From contig CM071930.1 in NCBI GenBank assembly GCA_016081115.2, positions 30,519,641-30,583,640 of the forward strand: 64,000 nt of DNA, read 5' to 3'. The position numbers and the translations under genes are program-made. Below, one piece after another: positions 12,983-25,657 of the stretch (position 1 is the stretch's first letter; each line of letters starts with the position of its first letter). The notes under the pieces are model-generated. The model was not told the DNA's origin, did no database searches, and saw only the letters and a program-made list of their open reading frames with translations. Source of the stretch: Rehmannia glutinosa (lineage: Eukaryota; Streptophyta; Magnoliopsida; Lamiales; Orobanchaceae).

Positions 12983-13713
12983 ATATATAAATTTAAATAT
13001 GTTATATTTGCATAAAAAAACTACGTCAATATTCATAGTTAAATATTTTAAAATCATCAAATCCTAATCAAGAAGTGTACTCCACTATTTCGAATATTAT
13101 GATATATATCAAGATTCACACAATAATTAATTCAAAATTAAAAGTAATTGTCATGAGCTTGTTTGGTTCACAACAAATTTTATTAATAGAAAATTTGGGT
13201 TAGGAGGAGAATTATACAAAAATATTACATATACATACATATATTAATATATATAGGTACTAAAATAATATTTTTTGGGAGGGCCTTTTGACTAAGTGTA
13301 GTTCCGCCACTGCATATATGCGATGCACGGAACATATATTAAGAAAATATAATTTTAATTCTTGAGAATGTTTGAAATTTCATAATAGTTAAAATGTAAA
13401 TATAAATAAATACGAAGTAAAGAATATAATAATAAATCACAAGTACATGCTAAAAAAATTATTAAATTAAAAGGAAATTTAATAATAAATCTATACATGA
13501 AGAAAAAAGTACTAATAAATTTTGATTTTTTTTAAATACAACAATGGTGGTTGACACTATAAGATTACTATCACATTCACTATTACAAATCAAAATTCTA
13601 AAATTCTTTGGATTAGTAACAATCCAAAGGTACCTTAAAATGAAGAGAAGATTGACAAAATAAATTATTTGGTATCCTAATAAAATATTGTTAATCATTA
13701 CATCAATTTTTTC

Positions 13714-13980
13714 AACATCCACAAAATTATTGTATTTATACTTTTTGAAAAAAATTTATTTCAAATGTAAAATTATTACATATATAGATTAAGTTTTCAA
13801 AACTCATCAAATAACATCAAGGAGAATTAAATTACGATGACATATAGAACATCCACAAAATTATTGTATTTATACTTTTTGAAAAAAAATTTATTTCAAA
13901 TGTAAAATTACTACATATATAGATTAAGTTTTCAAAACCCATCAAATAACATCAAGGAGAATTAAATTACGATGACATTT
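13714..13980. repeat. Tandem duplication, 134 bp x 2
   Basis: Two adjacent copies start AACATCCACAAAATTATTG at 13714 and 13848 and differ by only a few bases over about 130 bp, so the duplication is recent relative to its surroundings. Confidence 0.9.
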
Positions 13981-14953
13981 ATTATGCTATATGTTGGAAA
14001 TCCTCCAGTTATCCATTTGCATTATAATCTAATCTTTCATGTTTTAAAGATATTTGTAAAAACAAGAAAAATATCAATTTTTATTTAAAGAAATAATTTT
14101 TTTATCAAAAATTAAAATTGGAACCTGATTTTATATAAATCGGACAACTATTCCGCTTTCTCCTAAAACGTATTGGAATTTAAGCCGGTTTTATTATTAA
14201 TTGTGTTATGTATGTATATATGTAATTTTAAATAAAAAATTATTTTCTTCTTACACACACACACACACATATATAATGCTATGTAGGTATATCTCTAATA
14301 TATAATTGAGATATTTTCTTTAATTAAAGAAATATTTTAATTGAATTTAATCAACTTAAACATAATTATTTATTATTATGAAGAAATGAGTTAAACCTAT
14401 ATAACAGCTATACATATAATACAAATAGCCGAAACACCTGAATATAAAAATTGATGTCAAATAGTCCAAATGCATAATTCTTAAAACCCATTACAAATTC
14501 AAATTTTGAGTGAATATATATTATATTTTTAAATAGCATGTTTATGCTTATTTTATAGGTAAGATAAGGATAAAAATGGAAAAGTTATTAAATCTTAGAA
14601 ATATAAGAAAAAAGATAATTAATTATTAATGCAGTCCACACATAACCTTTATATATAACAATAAGTTACTGTATTTAGTAACACATTTTAGGCAAAAAAA
14701 ATTAGTTATTTCTAAAGACAGAGACTGATTGCAAACTTTTCCATTGATTTCTAGTTCTCTCCAACAAAAACTTCATACTACAATATTAACTATTACTTAA
14801 ATCATTGAAAAACTAATAGTCAAATGATTTTGCTAAAATATAAGTAAAGCACTTCTGTATTCTTATGAAGAGAACATTTATAAGAGAAATTATTTGGTAT
14901 CTAAAAAAATTATTAATCATTACATTAATTTTTGAACATCAATCAAATTATTT

Positions 14954-15136
14954 GGTATCGATTTGTTCGGCGGGTTTGAAATAATTTCAACTTTTTATTT
15001 TAAATATATATTTAAAATGATGCAACAACCTTATGTTCAAATTGACTCAATTTCGACCTCATACGAGTGCATGTGCCATCTCTCCTATTATAACTCCTCC
15101 TATTATAACTTATATTATAACTTAAATTCAAGAGTT
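14954..15136 (+). repeat. Inverted copy of the 60637-60791 repeat, flanking the 9-kb Mutator element
   Basis: Starting GGTATCGATTTGTTCGGCGG, this matches the reverse complement of 60637-60791 through the palindromic TTTAAATATATATTTAAA and on to the Mutator terminal repeat. At both places the same flank abuts the same kind of Mutator end. Confidence 0.8.
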
Positions 15137-15591
15137 GGTCTCTCATAGGATCCTAATCTGTAAGACGGATCCTACAGTCCGCCTGCCCGAATTGGGTACC
15201 GGATCCACTGGTATTTAAAAAAAAAAAAAAAGGAAAATGGACCCAACCCTCTCCACATAGCTCTTCTTAAGCCCAACACAGACCCAACCCAAAAGATACC
15301 GACTCAGGCCTCCCCCCAGCTCGAAATCGTGCCTCTCCCAGCTCCAAATCACGCATCTCTCCCAGCTCCAAATCGCAAAGCTCCGACTTTCTCTGCAGTT
15401 TCCACAACTTTCTTTGCTCGGACTACTAGTTTCCACAACAACTTTATTCGTCCATTACCTACATTACATAAACCCTAGTCAGTCATCCCTACATTGCAAT
15501 TTTCGATTCTATATAGATACAAAAGTTGTACAAAAATATTACTTATAACTATATTCAATAATAAATATTGGTTACACAGACGATTTCTGCA

Positions 15592-18500
15592 ATGGAGAAT
15601 GAAGATGGAAACGATTTACTCATCAAGGAAGGTAATGTACTAAGTTTTGTTTCATTAATCATACATTTTACTGTAAAGGTGATACTAATCAGTCAAAACA
15701 TGGTACTTTTGAAGTTAAATATGATACTTTTATAAATGTAAAGGATACTAGAATATTTGAAATATGTAAAGTAAAAAACGACACTTGTTGGTAAAAATAG
15801 TGACACTCTATAGCAATAAATATGTTACTTTTAAGATGAACATTGACAGTTTAATATTTACATATTCAAAAAAAATCACCTTCATGCTTTTTATAGTATT
15901 TATTGATATTATATTTTATTCATTTGTACTTATAGGTGAAAACTTGGATTCTATAGTTGTTGTTTTTAGCGATGAAGAAGATATAGAAATCATTGAAGGA
16001 AAAAATTTGGATGCAGTGGATACTACTGAACAAAGCACATAACCACTGGAAAAATGTATTACATTTTAATGACAAAGTATTACGTTTTACTCAAAAAATA
16101 TCCTTTCCGTTTTTATATGTCCTGTGTTTCATTTAAATTTTTGCAGAACACATGTATGACATTGTGGATATATTTGGTTCTCTGGTTGGGATTAAAAGGA
16201 AGACAATTGATGATATGCATAAATTGTATCGTGATCATAGTCGTTCTCTAGGATTTAGTATTTGTAAAGCAACAACTAGAACACAAGCTAATGGAGTTGT
16301 GCTAGAGAAATACTTCCTATACTCTTCTGAATGATTTAAGAGATCGGGACCAACAATGAAAAAAAGAAAAAATTTCCTGTTACCCATACATGATGTAATG
16401 CTTCGTTGAGGGTGAAATTAAATCAAGAAGGTCTTTATGAGGTTCTGAATCATGTTATAGAACATATCATGCATTTACTAGAAAAGAGTGGAGTCACCTT
16501 CATCACTCTGAAAGAAAAATTACAAGTGAAAAGTGCAAAGTCATAGAAGATATGATTTCTTCCGGAATGAGACCAAGTGATTCTTATCGGTATATGGCAC
16601 ATGAAACAGGAGCGGATCATAGTGTTGAACACACTATCAAAGTTCATTTGAATTTTGTAAATTGTTTGAAACTGAAAGAAATATAAGATGGGGATGCACA
16701 AACATTAGTTGAAATGTCGTATGAACAACAATCTAAGGAGGAAGACTTTTATTTTAGAGTTAAATTAGATGATACCGCCAAATTAAGCAACCTTTTTTGG
16801 AGAGACTCAATGATGTGAGAAGATTACAAAATATTTGGAGATGTTATAATACTTGACACAAGATATCGCACGCATAGATACAATTTGATTTGTTCTCCAT
16901 TTGTTGGCATTATCATTCATTCGAGAAATGTGATGTTTGGTTGTGCATTTTTATCAAACGAAAAAGCCGAATCATTTGAGTTGCTTTTTAAGGTTTTTAA
17001 GAAATCTATGGGAGGAAAATGTCCTATCACTATATTCACTTATCAAGACAAAGCAATTTCTAATACAATAGAAAAGGTATGATACTTTAACTCAATACAC
17101 AGATACATTTATGCATAAAAGTGTTACTTTAACTCTAGCATGTGTATTTTTTCATTATTATATTGTTGTCTTCCTAATACATGGTTGCATCAAAGAACAT
17201 GATACTTTAACTCAAAACACAGATACTTTTATGCATAAAACTGTTACTTTAATTGTGATGTATATTTCTCTTCTTACACCCTTCTTCCTAATCTATCACT
17301 CTATCAAAAACATGATACTTTAACTAAAAAAAACAAATACTTTTATACAAAAAAAATATTACTTTAACTCTGTCATGATTTTTTGTTCTCCTTAAACATC
17401 TATCTTCCTAATTTGTGATTGTATCAAACAATATGATACTTTCATTCCTAAAACTGATGCTTTTACGCATAAAATGTTACTTTAACTCTGTCAGGATTTT
17501 CATGTAGGTTTTCTCTGGAACAAAACATAGGCTATGCCAATGGCACCTTTACCAAAATGCTGTGAGCATGTTTGGACAGTTGAAAAGGAACTATTCCTTT
17601 AAGAATGCATTTAGGAAATGCTTGTCATGGTGTAAGGATGAAACTGAGTTTGGAAATTGTTGGAGTAACATGATTTGCACATATAGATTGGAGGATCAAA
17701 CATGGTTCATATGATTGTATGAACTAAAGGACAAATGATGCACAACCCTAAGTAAGGAATTCTTTTCTGATGGAATACTTTCCTCACAAAGGGGTGAAAG
17801 TACTAATAATGCCATGGGATTCAATGCAAAGAAGACCACAAGCTTGACTGATGTTTTTGGTATTTGCAAAGAACTAGTGAAGAATTTCAGAATGAAAGAG
17901 CAAAATGATGAATTCGAGTCATCAAACTCAATTCCAACATCTATCATACCATTGATTTGGACGTCAAAACACGCTTCTAAGGTATACACGTTGACATTGT
18001 TCAAAGACTTTGAGGCAGAGTTTATTGCATCAATTTATACTACTTGTACTTTAGTTCATGATGATGTATTTAATATTTATAACATTTTTCTTCTCATCTT
18101 GTGGCTGGAGATATAAATCGTGTCATGTTTTATCCTTTATGAATCATGATAATTTGCAAGAAATTTGAAGAGTGTGGTATCTTGTGTTACCCTTCATTAC
18201 GGGTCCTTCATCTTCATTCTCATGTGAAGATACCGGAAATATATATTCTAAAAAGATGGACAAGAATAGCAAAATCTAAGGTATGGGATAACTTAATAAC
18301 ATAAATGAAAATCCTGGCAAGCCTGTGACTGCAATTCTTTGGCATTATGAAGTGGCATGAAGATATTACGATCTTGTGTTGAAATGCCAAGCAGATGAAA
18401 AAGTAAGAAGGACAATTAAGAAGGATATAATAGAGATTTTCTTGCTATTACTGTCTTGAAGAATGTACATAATTTTACTGACTATGATTATTCATTCGAT

Positions 18501-18672
18501 GTTTCAAGTACATCTAATAAGTTACAAGATCATAACTCAGTCTGTTACCAAGGAAAATAGAAAAAGGATAAAGAGTAGTTCGGAAAAGATCACAAATAAA
18601 ACTGCTGATGTGTCTTACTGTTCTCAAGCCAAGGAGTTTGGTTCCAAGACTCCGAATGATCAGTTATTTTAG
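15592..18672 (+). pseudogene. FAR1/FHY3-type MULE transposase, decayed
   Basis: Exon 1 starts at ATG 15592 (MENEDGNDLLIKE) and splices in phase (donor after 15631, acceptor before 15936) to an acidic exon. A FAR1-type DNA-binding segment follows at 16147-16335 (YRDHSRSLGFSICKATTRT...NGVVLEKYF). The MULE catalytic core lies at about 16740-17076: FGDVIILDTRYRTHRYNLI keeps the first Asp, but the second motif reads IFTYQDKA where TDQD is usual, so a catalytic Asp is Tyr. After an intron (17077-17517) the core continues with HRLCQWHLYQNAV, and a SWIM-like zinc site near 18155-18205 reads CKKFEECGILCYPSLR, with the usual His lost. Several stops and at least one frameshift (near 16440) are present. 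It once cut and joined the element ends; it now looks inactive. Confidence 0.85.
17077..17517 (+). repeat. Transposase intron made of four ~118-bp tandem repeats
   Basis: Units begin GATACTTT at 17081, 17201, 17314 and 17435, each with 'acttttatgcataaaa', 'gttactttaac' and 'ttcctaat'. The donor GTATGATACT sits at the first unit and the acceptor CATGTAG closes the last, so almost the entire intron is the array. The flanking coding sequence joins correctly across it (IEKV / FSGTKHRLC). Confidence 0.8.
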
Positions 18673-19369
18673 ATAATTTTTTAAAGCTTACATATTGTAA
18701 TTTTGATACTTTTGAAGTGATTAGTGATACTTTTCATTCTAAAGATGATACTTTTAACATGAAATATTATGGTTTCATATTTTAGATATCCCATTGAAGA
18801 AATATGTTACTTTTTACACAAATAGTGATACTTTTTAGATTATACATGATACTTTTTGGATTATCCTGTATTTCCAAATGTCTGTTACAAATGAAAGAAG
18901 AAAAAGGATAAAGGGAATTGGAAAAGAACAAGAAGAAGACTGTCAATGTATCTGACTGTTCTCAAGCAAAGAAGTTTGTTTACAAGACTCCAAATGCTAG
19001 ATTATAATGATTATTTTTTATAGCTCTATTCTAATGATGATACTTTTGAAGTAATTATTAACACTTTTCATTCGAAAAATGATACTTTTAACATATTATG
19101 GTTTAACATTTTATACATCCAAGTGCAGAATTATGTTACCTTTTACACAAATACTGATACTTTTGACATTATACATGATGCTTTTTGGGTACATCTGCCA
19201 TGTTGATCTGCAAACACAAATTCCTATTGACTTTTGGATTGTCAAAACAGAACAAGATTGTCAAAATAGAACAAGAGTGTCAAAATAAAACAAGATATAA
19301 GGCCAAACATTTACAAAAAAGCACCATAGAATTCTGTGGGACAAAACATATAGTATCAACATTTGTGAT
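18673..19369. repeat. Spacer between the two MULE genes, rich in GATACTTTTA
   Basis: No gene. The decamer and variants recur at short spacing (for example around 18705, 18747, 18833, 18849, 19040, 19080, 19155). A short block resembling the 3' tail of the transposase (AKEFGSKTPN near 18630) is repeated near 18965 (AKKFVYKTPN), showing that the transposase 3' end has been partly duplicated. Confidence 0.6.
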
Positions 19370-22300
19370 TCTATAATTCTACTGCTTCCTTTTTTATGTT
19401 TCCTGGGATGTTTCTTGGTAGGATACTTGATGGGTTCCTTGAAGTCATTGATAAATTTAAGCAGTTCATTCTCCATTCCCACCTTCATTTCATTCAAATC
19501 AGATAAGATAATTCTCACGCAGTATACATCTCTTAAATTGTGTCTTTCCACAGGCTTCAACAAAAACAAAAAAAGAATATCAAAACATATACAATAATTA
19601 TAAACTACAAATTATTTGTTTAAACATTGTTCATACCTTGGATAAATCTAGAGATGAGTAAACATTACCAACAAAGTTTTCCATATGATGCATTACGAAA
19701 ACACCACAATCAATATTTATGTCTTATTTTTGCCACGGAAAAGGAATATTTTCCCAGGCGAACGACGCAACTTCTTGAGCTTTAGGGTGATTTTTCTCTT
19801 CTAAGAAGAAAACCATTTGGTTTTGCTATGAGAAAATAAAGTATATTAGAACAATTCACTTGGTATAAAATTCATAAATAATAACAGTATGATACTTTAC
19901 CACCAAAGCCACAAGTCCAAAATACTTATCAACAACAACTGCACAATGGACTAAATTGTCAATGTATTGAACTTTCTTCTCAACAAAGTTGATTACAGCC
20001 ACAACAAAATGACCTTGATAACAATATGGAACAAATATCTACATATTCGAAGCACAAAAACTTCATTACAATTTGTAATACTTTTCCAGAAAAAAGATAT
20101 ACTTTTCATGAATAAAGAGATACTTTTCAAACAAAAGAGATAGTTTTCAAATAAAATACTAAGTTTCTTACCCGATCCACTATATTCAAATTTGGTTTGT
20201 TCATCATTCTCATGCACACCCTCCAATAGTCTATCACTTCTTTTGCACAATCTTTTCCTTTGAAATGATCAATAAGATATAGTTGTTGCACAAATAATAA
20301 AAAATAAAAAAAGGTGACACATAAAAACCAATCAAATCAAAAATAAATACTACTTACAGAGTGCTGAGTATTGAAATAAAAATATTTTGGATCGTTCGCC
20401 CCAACTGCTGCTTTGTTTAACATGACGGTCCATACATCAATCACATTCACAAAAATCATGCTTGAATCATTCAACGAGTCAATTCCATCGACAAATGGAA
20501 TAAAAAAATCACCAACGTGTGCAAAAACATTTGAGCTGAAAAAATAAAAAAAAAATATTATGAACATAACATTTCTCATCAAAGAAAATATCCAATAAAT
20601 CTCATTGTTACTTACTCTTTTCGAGGACTATGCGCAAAAAAATAGAATCAACAATGTATTTCTCTTTCGGGGTCATTAATTTCAGCCAAATACCTATTAT
20701 TCTTCTTCATGAATTTAGAAAAAAAGGACTCGTTTCTTTGATAGGCCAATAATCACTTGTTTGTTAGAACACATTAGATAAACAATTTATCCAATGAAAA
20801 AGATACTTATTCGAAGAAAACATATACTTATTTGAAAAAATAGATACTTTTCTCTAAGAAAACAGATACTTATTCAAACAAACATGATACTTTTAAGTAT
20901 TTAACTAATACTCTATGTATATTACCTGAACTTCCTACAACTTGGGCTGCATGCTGGATATGAGATTGAATTACTTCATCGATTTGGCTTTCATTCAGTC
21001 CTTGGACTACATCATCATCAATATTCGCTTCATTGGTTGGTTCTTCGTCAACAACGGTTGACTTTGCCTCAGGGGTTAAAAGATCAAACCTAGGCATGGG
21101 GTCATTATACATGGAGGGTCATTACGTTCTTTCATCTTCTGAAAATTCTTCACAACCTCATCAAAGTACTCGTGAAGTTTTGAACTTAAGAAGAATTCAT
21201 CATCAAGTGACGAAGAAGTATTTTCCTGTTCATGCTCCATTTCTGATCGCAGTCTCTCCATATGGACATGACTTATAACTTCCATGTCCATTTTCAACAA
21301 CACATTTTATTCAAAAAATGATACTTTTCAGGATTATAGTGTTACTTTAAGATGACAATAAATGTTACAATCAACTTACATTTTTCGCAATTTTCTCAAT
21401 CTCATCATCAATTGGCTGCCTTTGTGGTAATTCAAACTTGATGATTCTTGAAGAATTATCAATTTTCTCAGATTTTTCCTTCTCAGAATGTTCCTTCTCA
21501 GAATTTTCGTTCTCACCCGTACCTCCATCAGTTGAGCTACGGATTTTCTCTTCATCGACCAGCTTGGTTTTCCTAGAAATAGGATAAATGTCTTCCAACC
21601 ACTCCCCCTGGCCAAGCTCTCCAGCACGCATCTCTTGTTTAACATGATTTCTTATGCGCTCGATCGTCTGTAGTCTGAATCGGAGGCGATCAAATAGTTC
21701 AGCATTCCCTTGCCATTTCAGTCGATGCAAATATATAATCTCCAATGCCAATATTCAAACCGCTTATATGGGTGGTTGACTTCTTGGTAAAACTATCAGC
21801 TACTCTGCAAAGCCTTTCCAAAATAAGTGAACATTAGTCAAAATGTGGAATGACATCCACATCCACCAACGACTTGAAGCACGAAACATCAACAGTCCAA
21901 TTTGCACTTGGGTCAATAAAGTTGATAAGCTATACAAAACAACCAGTCCTTTAAAATAATCTCCTATTTCTTTAAAATCATTCATCAACTTGTTTTTTAA
22001 AGTCCCAACACTAGAACTCCCATCAATCCCAACTTTCTTCTTAAACTCAACAATCAAATCAAACTATTATTCCGTTTAAAAACTAACACATCACGATCAT
22101 TCCTTGGTAGCATAAAAATATCACAATATCATCAGCGGTAATAACAAACCTCTTCCTATCGTCAATAATAAGCAAACGACTCGTCCCATTAAATCTTTGC
22201 ACCAACCACAAAAGCATCTGAGCAGGTACATGTTTAACTTTCAGCTTCAATAACCCACCAAAACCAATACTCTTGACATCCTCTTTTTGTCTATCATTCA

Positions 22301-23210
22301 AAGAGTTCACTTTATCATATAAACCCTGAGGCCTACATTGCATAAAAAACGTGCTGTAAAAAAATAATATATAATTAATACAATAGCATATGAAAAATAA
22401 TAATTTGAAAGCAATTTGTAATACTTTTAAGCATCATATATGATATTGTTAAGATAAAAAATAATGATACTTTTAAAGAAATTTCTGATACTTTTAAGCA
22501 TCAATTTTAGATGCAATTAGTGTACAAAATAGAGCATATAATAGTGATACTTTTAAATCAATTTTAGATACTTCTCAGAATAAAAAATGATACTTCTAAC
22601 ATATAGGCACTGATTCATATTACGTGATTAAAATCAACATTTATTTGACATACATTGATAATTTTCAGACAAATAATGATACTTTGAAGACAAAAACTAG
22701 TACTTTTAAGTATACTAACCTCTTCTTATCATCTTCCAAATAGCTTTCTTTTCTTACGAGGATCTTTACCAACTTTCTCTGCCAATTCTTATTCCTCACC
22801 AACATTCTCACTGATTTCCTTCATTGAAGATTTTTATTTTTCAGCAACTTTACTCAGTCTTGTGTCATGTATATCACTAACATCCTTATCCGGGCTTACT
22901 TATTTTTCATCAACTTTTCCCTTCATCGAGGTTTCAACACTGGCTTCCTTCATTGAGGTTTCAACAAGGGCTTTCTTCGTCGAGGTTTCAGCAGGGGCTT
23001 CCTTCGTCGAGGTTTCAACAGGGGCATCCTTCATCGAGATTTCAGCAGGAGCTTACTTCGTTGATGTTTCAACACTAGCTTTACTTGGACTATCCTTCTT
23101 TATATCAACTTCTTGTGAGTTCTCGCTATCCCTTCCCTTCCTCCCATCTCTATCTCTCATCTATATCAATATCTTTTGTCGTGTCATCTTCCACTCTGAA
23201 AATACAAAAA
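19370..23210 (-). pseudogene. Ulp1/C48 SUMO-protease-like cargo gene of the MULE, multi-exon, probably decayed
   Basis: Read on the minus strand: a Thr/Ser/Glu-rich N-terminus with decapeptide repeats (22921-23084) and a basic KDPRKKRKLFGR stretch; a plant domain beginning QCRPQGLYDKVNSLNDRQKE (22343-22083) with FGGLLKLKVKHVPAQMLLWL; charged linkers (21751-20870); then the protease. Protease parts are IDVWTVMLNKAAV (20337-20460), PYCYQGHFVVAVINF...YIDN (about 20020-19940, with the His and Asp) and NIDCGVFVMHHMENF (about 19714-19670, with the nucleophile Cys). The final block is NLRDVYCVRIILSDLNEMKVG (near 19540). All three triad positions survive, but stops occur in the N-terminal part and before the Cys motif (WQK then stop). 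Ulp1-type enzymes cleave SUMO from proteins; the cargo role in Mutator elements is unknown. Exon borders are approximate. Confidence 0.75.
22921..23084 (-). repeat. 30-bp coding minisatellite (decapeptide repeat)
   Basis: About five to six copies of a 30-bp unit ('cttcrtcgaggtttcaacag') encode, on the minus strand, variants of VETSTKEAPA. Unit length is a multiple of three, so the frame is kept; one copy carries a stop codon (STK then stop near 23053). Confidence 0.85.
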
Positions 23211-24454
23211 ATTGTAAAAACCACAGTCAAAAACACCAGAAACTGAAGACATAAGAACTAGAAACAACGCCAAGCTCACATAACAAATGCTCAAGACATT
23301 ACACTATAACATATAACAATGCAATGACAATTATATAATGCAAAATTGCAAATTCTACAAAAATCTGAACAAAATAAAATACAACCATGAGACCTGCAAA
23401 ATATTAAAAGTAAAATATAACATAAAAATGATACATTAAAAGCAATTGCTAATACTATTAAGCATCAAATGTGATACTTCCAAGATGCATATTCATATAT
23501 CTTTAGGATATTGAAAATGCATAGAAACATGCATACAATAGTCAAATTCACCAAATAAAGAAAATCACAAGAACAAAACAACTCTAGAATCACATACACT
23601 GTCAGTAGGGCAAAAACACAATGTAAAAATCACAAGACTAAAAATAAATCTAACAAAAATCAAAGATAATAAAAATTTCAATATAAATCTACACATTATT
23701 CACCATCAGTATACAACGAAAATAAAACAAATAATTAAATAAATAAAAATCCCCAATTTAATTTTTTCGAAAAACTGCAGAAAATTTACATAAATTATAA
23801 AATTAAGTATCTGCAAACTTCAAAGAGTGAAAGCAATGGCCAAGACCTAAATACACCGGTGGGAATACACCACGACGGATTGTAGTAGACCAACAATTGA
23901 AAAAGGAAAAAAAAAACTAAAATCGAAGACGAGTGCATTTATAAACGAGAGAAAAGCAACAAACTCGGAACAAAAATAGAGAAAATCGCGAGGTTGTTGC
24001 CGGAGTTTATCTCGAAGAATCAAAATACAGAAGAAAATTGAAAATCGAAGAAGAGATGAACTGAGCGCGAAAAGAAAGGAGAAAGAAAGAAAGAAAAGAA
24101 AAGAAACGGAAAGAAAAGCGCAAAGAAAAATAATAAAATAAGAAAAAATAATAAAATAAAACAGGCGGGTGCGGGTTGGGTGCGGGTCGATTAGGATCCG
24201 TCTTACGGGTTTAGATCCGTAAGACGGTGCTACACGAGTTTTTGCCTTCAATTTTAATAAGACCACACACAAAATCTACCAAGATTCTCAGTGTTATTTA
24301 TTATATCAAGATTTTGTCAATATATAATATAATACACCTTACATAGATTACATATTTTACCAAAAAATTATACTACTATAGATATGATGTAGTTTGACGG
24401 GGAAAATATTTTTAAAAATATGTTTGTTACTATATATATATATATATATATACA

Positions 24455-24995
24455 CTAGATAAGACCCCGTGCAATGCACGAGCTATATATCTGTGATGTC
24501 TCTCTTTTGTACTTTAACATGTGCATTTTCTTAATAGTTTTATTAATTATATCTAACTGCATTTGCAAAAAATTTAAAAATAACATCAAACAATAGACGG
24601 AAATTACTTAATGTTTTTTAAACACCATTAAAAATATTTTTTTGAGTAAATATATATTATGTTTTTATTTTTATATTTATTTTATATATTATATATGAAA
24701 TATGCTAAAGATTAAAAAAACAACTAATTTGATATATTATACGTCAAAAATAAATAAAAATGAAAATTTTATTAAATTTTAAAAAAGAAAAAAAGGCAAA
24801 TATAATAATTAATATAGTACGCACTCAAATTTGGAAAACTAATTTTTATATAATGCTTTGTTATCATATATAGATTTTTCAAAATTAATTAATCAGTTAT
24901 CAAAATTGACATTATATATTTCGATTGTATTTTACTATTTTTGGGAGGGTGGTTTAGCCGGGAAAAGTTTTAGACTACTATTTTTAAGTGATTCT

Positions 24996-25067
<72 letters not shown>
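24455..25067 (-). mobile_element. Non-autonomous Helitron, minus strand, tentative
   Basis: The reverse complement of 24455-24484 reads CTCGTGCATTGCACGGGG then TCTTATCTAG, a short hairpin about 10 bases before a CTAG terminus, which is the Helitron 3' signature, followed by T. The 5' TC end cannot be fixed; it may lie in the AT/AG tract at 24998-25067. No coding sequence. The interior is AT-rich. Confidence 0.5.
24998..25067. repeat. Compound microsatellite (AT)n(AG)n
   Basis: About 41 bp of AT repeats (24998-25038) run directly into about 29 bp of AG repeats (25039-25067). Confidence 0.95.
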
Positions 25068-25069
<2 letters not shown>

Positions 25070-25474
25070 CTATAACCAGTATACATTCTTTTATGTTTTC
25101 CTCAAAAAATGTCCAATATTAGAGAAGCATGCTTCATTTCCAGTAAATAGTAAATGTTGAAGATACACTACTTATAAACATGGCCGTGGAGGTTTTAGAA
25201 GGGGCCTAAAAATGACAAGTATTATTATAAAAGATTTAGAGAAACTTATTTATCTTTCTTGCCTTTTCGGATGCAAAATAATTTATTAAGTTTTATATTC
25301 AAGATGCTATAACATTCTACTTTCAATAGATAATATATTTAGGCCAGTTGATCTATCCTGAGATATAGTTGATCTTAAATAAGATTTTAATAATTTTAAT
25401 TTAAAAAAACTTCCTTCAACATAAGCAACTGTCATTCTGTCATATGCATGGTTAATAATATCCTATAAACAATA
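25068..25474. other. Intergenic, nothing recognised
   Basis: AT-rich DNA without open frames or recognised element ends; the segment 25180-25420 resembles decayed transposon DNA but I cannot assign it. Confidence 0.5.
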
Positions 25475-25657
25475 CTATTCCAGGATGGTGTTTCATCTTC
25501 TATTCCACCGCACAGATGATTGACACGTGTATAAAAGTTAGCATATTGATTTTAGAGCATATATCAAGGCTAAATTGTGGGGTTTTAATAGTAATTTTTG
25601 TACACGTGTCAATCATCTGTGCGGTGGAATAAGGGATGAAACACCATCATGGAATAG
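25475..25657. mobile_element. Foldback MITE with ~58-bp terminal inverted repeats
   Basis: The left arm CTATTCCAGGATGGTGTTTC...CACGTGTA and the reverse complement of the right arm CTATTCCATGATGGTGTTTC...CACGTGTA pair over about 58 bases with few mismatches, leaving a loop of about 65 bases. Total 183 bp. Transcribed, it would form a long near-perfect hairpin. No target duplication could be confirmed, so the superfamily is open. Confidence 0.9.

Larger units (their letters stand above)
12983..15136. other. AT-rich intergenic DNA, no gene seen
   Basis: No coding signal. It holds a hAT-type end remnant near 13245-13315 (...GTTCCGCCACTGCA), a 134-bp tandem duplication (13714-13980), an AC microsatellite at about 14255-14270, and a block 'aattatttggtatc...attaatcattacat' present at 13664 and again at 14889. 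Its right end (14954-15136) is a repeat shared with the region upstream of the CoA ligase gene. Confidence 0.6.
15137..24235 (+). mobile_element. Mutator-like element (~9.1 kb) with FAR1-type transposase and Ulp1 protease cargo
   Basis: The ends are related inverted repeats: left ...CTGTAAGACGGATCCTA and, in reverse complement of the right end, ...CCCGTAAGACGGATCCTA preceded by ACCGTCTTACGGATC. Each end carries a small internal palindrome. Inside are a FAR1-type transposase pseudogene (+, 15592-18672) and an Ulp1/C48-like gene (-, 19370-23210), arranged tail to tail. This layout matches the Ulp1-carrying plant Mutator elements described in the literature (Kaonashi-type and relatives). A GATACTTTTA decamer recurs dozens of times in introns and spacers. 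The left TIR has a small deletion; a 9-bp target duplication was looked for and not found. Confidence 0.8.

Noticed and set aside
23847..24272. Minus-strand open frame of 141 codons at the right end of the 9-kb Mutator element
   Set aside because: Phe/Ser/Leu low-complexity from a purine-rich tract and the terminal repeat; more likely 5' untranslated DNA of the cargo gene.
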